Shown in pieces: positions 60,660 through 64,000 of a stretch of 64,000 nucleotides of DNA. The DNA is from Caldilineales bacterium (GTDB lineage: Bacteria > Chloroflexota > Anaerolineae > J102): positions 1 to 64,000 of the forward strand of contig JAGFJG010000121.1 of the NCBI GenBank assembly GCA_024102915.1. The letters run 5' to 3'. The first letter of the stretch is position 1. Each line of letters begins with the position of its first letter. The position numbers and the translations under genes were made by a program. The notes under the pieces were generated by a model. The model was not told where the DNA came from. It saw only the letters and a list, made by a program, of their open reading frames with translations, and searched no databases.

Positions 60660-62138
60660 TTGAAACGCTCCACTCAATTTCTCATAATCGGTTTTATGGC
60701 GCTCCTCGTTATGGCGGTGATGGGCGCCTCCAGTTTCGCCCTGGGTTTTTCCACCGCCCGCCTGAGCGACAACATTCGTGTGGCTTCACAGACAATGCCA
60801 GCACAACTCTTCGGAGATAATAGCCCCATATCCGGGCTGTTCGGCAGCCAGCCTGATGGCTCGGTCAAAGCGCCCGACAATTTCGGCGTGTTCTGGGAAG
60901 GCTACGATCTGCTCAAAGATTATTTCGACGGCGACGTGCCCGAAGGCCCCAGCGTCACCTATGCAGCCGTGGAAAATCTGATCAAATATGCGGGCGCATG
61001 CGAGACTGATCCGGATGTGAAGCCTGTCCGGTTTATTCGCCCCCGCACGCCGGGCGATGCCCCTGAGAACTTCGGATACTTCTGGCAGAGCGTCAACCAG
61101 CTTTACCAGGATTGTACCGGCTCTATCCCCGAACCCGACCAGCTTGTCTATGTCGCCCTCGATGGCGTCATCCAGAGGTTGGACAATCGATACACGGCGA
61201 TCCTGCCCCCCGTTTCCGCTGAGGAATTTCGCATCGACATCGAAAGTGGTTTCGAGGGCATTGGCGCGACCGTCGAGCCGGCGGATAAGGATACCGGCTT
61301 CGGCGTGGTCATCGTCAAGTCATTCGCCGGTTCGCCTGCCGAGAAAGCTGGACTAAAAGCGGGCGATGAGATCATGGCGGTGGACGATGTCGATGTCACC
61401 GGAATGGACTTGAACGAGGCCGTGCGCCTGATCCGAGGGCCGAAGGATTCCACCGTCGTGCTGCTGATCGGGCGCGGCGATAGCGAGCCGTTTGAAGTCG
61501 AGGTGGTGCGAGACCGGGTTGACATTCCCATCCTCATTTCCGAATTGCGCGATGACAAAATCCTCTACATCGCCCTGGCCGATTTCTCGGCGCGAGCCGG
61601 TGGAGAAGTGAAAAAGGCTTTGGAGGATGGCATCGCCGATGGCGCAAAAGGCATCATTTTCGACTTGCGTGGGAATCCCGGCGGCCGTCTGGATATCGCC
61701 ATCGACGTCGCCAGCCTATTTGTGGAGGATGGCGTGGTCGTCTCCGAATCCGGTCGGGAAGAGCAGGAATTCAAGGCCAAGGGTAAGGCCATCGCCGATG
61801 GATTGCCGCTGGCCGTTCTGGTCGATGGGGCCAGCGCCAGCGCTTCCGAAATCGTGGCGGGCGCCATTCAGGATTATGGCACGGGCGTGCTCGTGGGCGA
61901 GAAGACCTTCGGCAAAGGCTCGGTGCAGCGCCTGTTCAATCTGTCGGATGGGTCCATCCTGCGGGTGACCACCGCCCGCTGGTTCACGCCCAAGGGCCGC
62001 CAGATCGACGGCGAGGGTCTGCAACCCGATATCGAATCCGTCTTCGAACCTGATGTGGCGCACGATAGCGACGTCCAACTCGATGCCGCCGTGAAATATC
62101 TGCTCGAACAGATTACGAAATCGCCAGCATCATCGTAG
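60660..62138 (+). CDS. C-terminal-processing protease (S41, PDZ), CtpA-like
   Basis: The protein has 492 residues from the TTG at 60660 (giving MKRSTQ before the anchor helix); an ATG at 60696 is the alternative, and neither has a clear ribosome site. The N-terminal membrane anchor is followed by a family-specific helical region (residues about 60-170), a PDZ domain (about 190-280, GIGATVEPADKDTGFGVVIV), and the S41 protease core. The catalytic dyad is Ser394 (in DGASASASEI) and Lys419 (in EKTFGKGS), at the expected 25-residue spacing. It would cut C-termini of exported proteins. It is separated from the Bat operon by a repeat, so it may have its own promoter. Confidence 0.93.
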   Translation: MKRSTQFLIIGFMALLVMAVMGASSFALGFSTARLSDNIRVASQTMPAQLFGDNSPISGLFGSQPDGSVKAPDNFGVFWEGYDLLKDYFDGDVPEGPSVTYAAVENLIKYAGACETDPDVKPVRFIRPRTPGDAPENFGYFWQSVNQLYQDCTGSIPEPDQLVYVALDGVIQRLDNRYTAILPPVSAEEFRIDIESGFEGIGATVEPADKDTGFGVVIVKSFAGSPAEKAGLKAGDEIMAVDDVDVTGMDLNEAVRLIRGPKDSTVVLLIGRGDSEPFEVEVVRDRVDIPILISELRDDKILYIALADFSARAGGEVKKALEDGIADGAKGIIFDLRGNPGGRLDIAIDVASLFVEDGVVVSESGREEQEFKAKGKAIADGLPLAVLVDGASASASEIVAGAIQDYGTGVLVGEKTFGKGSVQRLFNLSDGSILRVTTARWFTPKGRQIDGEGLQPDIESVFEPDVAHDSDVQLDAAVKYLLEQITKSPASS

Positions 62139-62184
62139 ACTCTGAATTCGCCGCCAGGGCTGCTAAACGGGTATTGGGAATTCG

Positions 62185-62222
62185 ACGCGGATGACGCAGA
62201 TAAAATCCGCTCAAATCCGCGT
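62185..62222. repeat. Family 2 palindrome downstream of the CtpA gene
   Basis: ACGCGGAT (62185-62192) and ATCCGCGT (62215-62222) are perfect 8-bp inverse arms around GACGCAGATAAAATCCGCTCAA-like words. It resembles the element at 17021-17082, and the word ACGCGGA recurs in the element at 60530-60582. Confidence 0.5.
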
Positions 62223-62258
62223 ACCATTCTGTTGATGCTGTACGGTTCGCCTTTTTTG

Positions 62259-62287
62259 TTGGCGAAACCCTGCGAACGGGCTAGAAT
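62259..62287 (+). promoter_or_regulatory. Promoter of the response-regulator/kinase pair
   Basis: TTGGCG (62259-62264) and TAGAAT (62282-62287) are spaced by 17 bp. Transcription would begin near 62294, only about 3 nt before the ATG at 62297, so translation is essentially leaderless. A small TTCGCC/GGCGAA hairpin overlaps the -35. Confidence 0.55.
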
Positions 62288-62296
62288 CCTGACATC

Positions 62297-63013
62297 ATGG
62301 CCTATCAAATCCTGATCGTCGACGATGACGCCCTGATGCGGCGCAGCCTGAGCCTGCAACTCGAACAGGCGGGTTATCGCACTACGACCGCTGCCAGCGG
62401 CGAGGATGCCCTGGCGTTGATCCAGCGTGACCGGCCCGATCTGGTGCTGCTCGATGTGGGATTGCCCGGCATGGATGGCCTGGAAACCATCCGTCGCATC
62501 CACCAGGAAATGGATATCCCGGTCATTTTCGTCACAGCCCGGCGGCGGGAATTCGACGAAATCCTGGGTTTGGAATTGGGGGCGGACGAATATATCACCA
62601 AACCCTTCAACCCGGATGTTTTGCAAGCGCGCATCAAAGCGGTTTTACGGCGCACGTCACGCCAGGACACGCGCGGTTCCGCCAGGGATGAAACGCTGGA
62701 GATTGGCGACCTTATCATCGATCCTGCCGCGCACGAGGTGACGGTCGGCGGCAGGCCAGTGGAACTCACCGCTCGCGAGTTCGCCCTGCTGCACGTCCTG
62801 GCGCTGGAAGCGGGCAAAGTTGTCGCTCTGGATGACTTGATCGCAAGAGTGTGGGGCGCTGAATTCCTGGGTGAGCCGCAAGTGGTTTACGTGCACATGC
62901 GCTGGTTGCGCGAGAAAATCGAAGCCGATCCCAACAAACCGCAACGCATCGTCAATGTGCGCGGGGTGGGCTACAAGCTGGTCCCGCAAATGTCCGACCA
63001 GGCGCGCGCCTGA
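62297..63013 (+). CDS. OmpR/PhoB-family response regulator
   Basis: This 238-residue regulator has a receiver with Asp9-Asp10 (IVDDDALM), phospho-acceptor Asp53 (LLDVGLPGMDG) and Lys in YITKPFNPD. A winged-helix domain follows: LTAREFALLHVLALEAGKVV, LDDLIARVWGAEFLGEPQVV, VRGVGYKLVP. It is followed 10 nt later by a sensor kinase, making a complete two-component system. The stimulus is not known. Confidence 0.97.
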   Translation: MAYQILIVDDDALMRRSLSLQLEQAGYRTTTAASGEDALALIQRDRPDLVLLDVGLPGMDGLETIRRIHQEMDIPVIFVTARRREFDEILGLELGADEYITKPFNPDVLQARIKAVLRRTSRQDTRGSARDETLEIGDLIIDPAAHEVTVGGRPVELTAREFALLHVLALEAGKVVALDDLIARVWGAEFLGEPQVVYVHMRWLREKIEADPNKPQRIVNVRGVGYKLVPQMSDQARA

Positions 63014-63023
63014 AAGTCCCTTG

Positions 63024-64000
63024 ATGAAAAGCCTGCGCAGCCGCCTGATTTTCAGCCATCTATTGCCGTTGCTGATCGTCATCCCCCTGGTGGCGGTGGC
63101 CCTGGCTTATCTGTTGGAGACGCAGGTGCTTCTGGGGGAGATGTCGGACGGTCTGACGGAACAGGCCAACCTGATCGCCGAGGCTGTCAACGTACAGCCG
63201 GAATTGCTCAGCGATGAGGCGCAAGCCCGGACGTTTGTGCAGCGAGTCGGCGTCCTGGTCGATGGCGGCGTGCTGCTGCTGCGCCCGTCCGGTGAAATGC
63301 TGGCCGCCTCAGGCAGCGCCGATGACCAGTCGCCCGACCTGACGGAATTGCAAAACGCCATCGAAAATGGCGAGAGCGTTGTGATCTCGTATGGTCTGTT
63401 CGAGCAAACTGGCCGGGTTTTTGTGCCGGTGCGAGATGTCAATCAACAGCTTCTCGGCATCGTTGGGGTGAGCTATAAACTGGAGGGCGTGGCGACGCAG
63501 TTCGGGCGACTGCGGGGCTGGTTGATACTGATTCTCTTGCTGGAACTCGTCGTGGGTGCGGCGATTGGCTTCGTATTGGCCAGCCGCCTGGAACGACCGA
63601 TCACGCGCTCGGCGGCGGCGGTCGTCGACATCGCCGAGGGCTACGAAATCGGGACGCTCCCTCTGCAGGGGCCGCGTGAAATCCAGGAACTTGCGTCTTC
63701 GGTCAATGTTCTGGCCGAGCGCTTACGCCTGCTCGAAGACATCCGCCGTCGCTCGCTCGCCAATATCGTGCATGAGATCGGGCGGCCGCTGGGCGCAGTG
63801 CGGGCGGCGATCCACGTCCTGCAACAATCGCCGGGCGATGACCCCGAAGTGCGGGCGGAACTCCTGACCGGCATCGTGGGAGAGTTGGAGTGGGTGCAAC
63901 CTTTGCTCGACGATCTGGCGCAGTTGCACGGACAGGTCGAGGGCTCGGTCGTGCTGAACCGCGCGCCGGTCGATTTGAGCGAGTGGCTGCCGCCGGTGCT
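63024..64000 (+). CDS. Sensor histidine kinase (partial, cut by window end)
   Basis: The gene starts at the ATG 10 nt after the response-regulator stop; the first 325 codons are visible. Two membrane helices (about 8-30 and about 165-190) enclose an extracytoplasmic sensor (about 35-160). A HAMP-like segment and a HisKA domain follow (SLANIVHEIGRPLGAVRAAI). The phospho-acceptor is His250, but the usual HELRTP is HEIGRP here, with Arg replaced by Gly and Thr by Arg. The ATPase domain lies outside the window. Confidence 0.92.
   Translation, partial: MKSLRSRLIFSHLLPLLIVIPLVAVALAYLLETQVLLGEMSDGLTEQANLIAEAVNVQPELLSDEAQARTFVQRVGVLVDGGVLLLRPSGEMLAASGSADDQSPDLTELQNAIENGESVVISYGLFEQTGRVFVPVRDVNQQLLGIVGVSYKLEGVATQFGRLRGWLILILLLELVVGAAIGFVLASRLERPITRSAAAVVDIAEGYEIGTLPLQGPREIQELASSVNVLAERLRLLEDIRRRSLANIVHEIGRPLGAVRAAIHVLQQSPGDDPEVRAELLTGIVGELEWVQPLLDDLAQLHGQVEGSVVLNRAPVDLSEWLPPV

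Noticed and set aside
1-64000. tRNA, rRNA, CRISPR array, insertion sequence or integrase
   Set aside because: None was seen by eye: no cloverleaf with a GTTCRANNC arm, no regularly spaced identical repeats and no transposase-like protein. A dedicated RNA search would be needed to exclude a divergent tRNA.

Overview
The window is bacterial chromosome, with densely packed genes and a generally G+C-rich composition. The gene content suggests a Chloroflexota (Anaerolineae/Caldilineae-like) bacterium. This is an inference from several features together: a BTAD/AAA/TPR transcriptional activator, TTG start codons, a YprA-like helicase, a Bat/MoxR operon, and many short imperfect-palindrome 'word' repeats between genes. 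No rRNA, tRNA, CRISPR array, integrase or transposase was seen.

Layout. 0-5 kb (minus): the N-terminus of an ammonium transporter, then carA-carB. 5-10 kb: a membrane PH-like/AlbA (Schlafen-type) protein, a YceI protein and a large BTAD-ATPase-TPR regulator. 10-17 kb: a sugar-metabolism region with a medium-chain dehydrogenase, a URO-D-family protein, L-fucose isomerase, an orphan E2 acyltransferase with two E3-binding domains, and a DeoR-family repressor with three tandem 10-bp operator-like repeats. 17-20 kb: aroE, a GHMP sugar kinase and galU. 20-26 kb: a membrane class III nucleotide cyclase and a 1442-residue secreted metzincin-like protein whose first zinc ligand is Gln.

26-40 kb: fourteen consecutive minus-strand genes that look like an envelope or stress island. 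They are a voltage-gated K+ channel, a META lipoprotein, a DUF1269 protein with 12-residue tandem repeats, an acidic Ala-rich protein, small membrane proteins (two of them paralogues), a lipid-binding-fold protein, DUF2252, SulP, MFS, SHOCT, DUF6325 and LURP-one.

40-45 kb: a defence-like region. A short ORF reads as the start of hsdM joined to the end of hsdS, which looks like a deletion scar of a type I restriction system. A TPR protein follows. Then comes an A/T-richer pair: a SANT/Myb-like HTH fused to a GIY-YIG nuclease, and an SF2 DEAH helicase. This pair is the best candidate for an undescribed system in the window.

45-49 kb: an ABC-2 exporter divergent from a NarL-type two-component system. 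50-62 kb: a long plus-strand Bat operon (MoxR, DUF58, DUF4381-like, BatA, a pseudo-receiver, BatB, TPR lipoprotein, unknown secreted protein, BatD, TPR membrane protein), then a CtpA-type protease. 62-64 kb: an OmpR-type response regulator and a histidine kinase cut by the window end.
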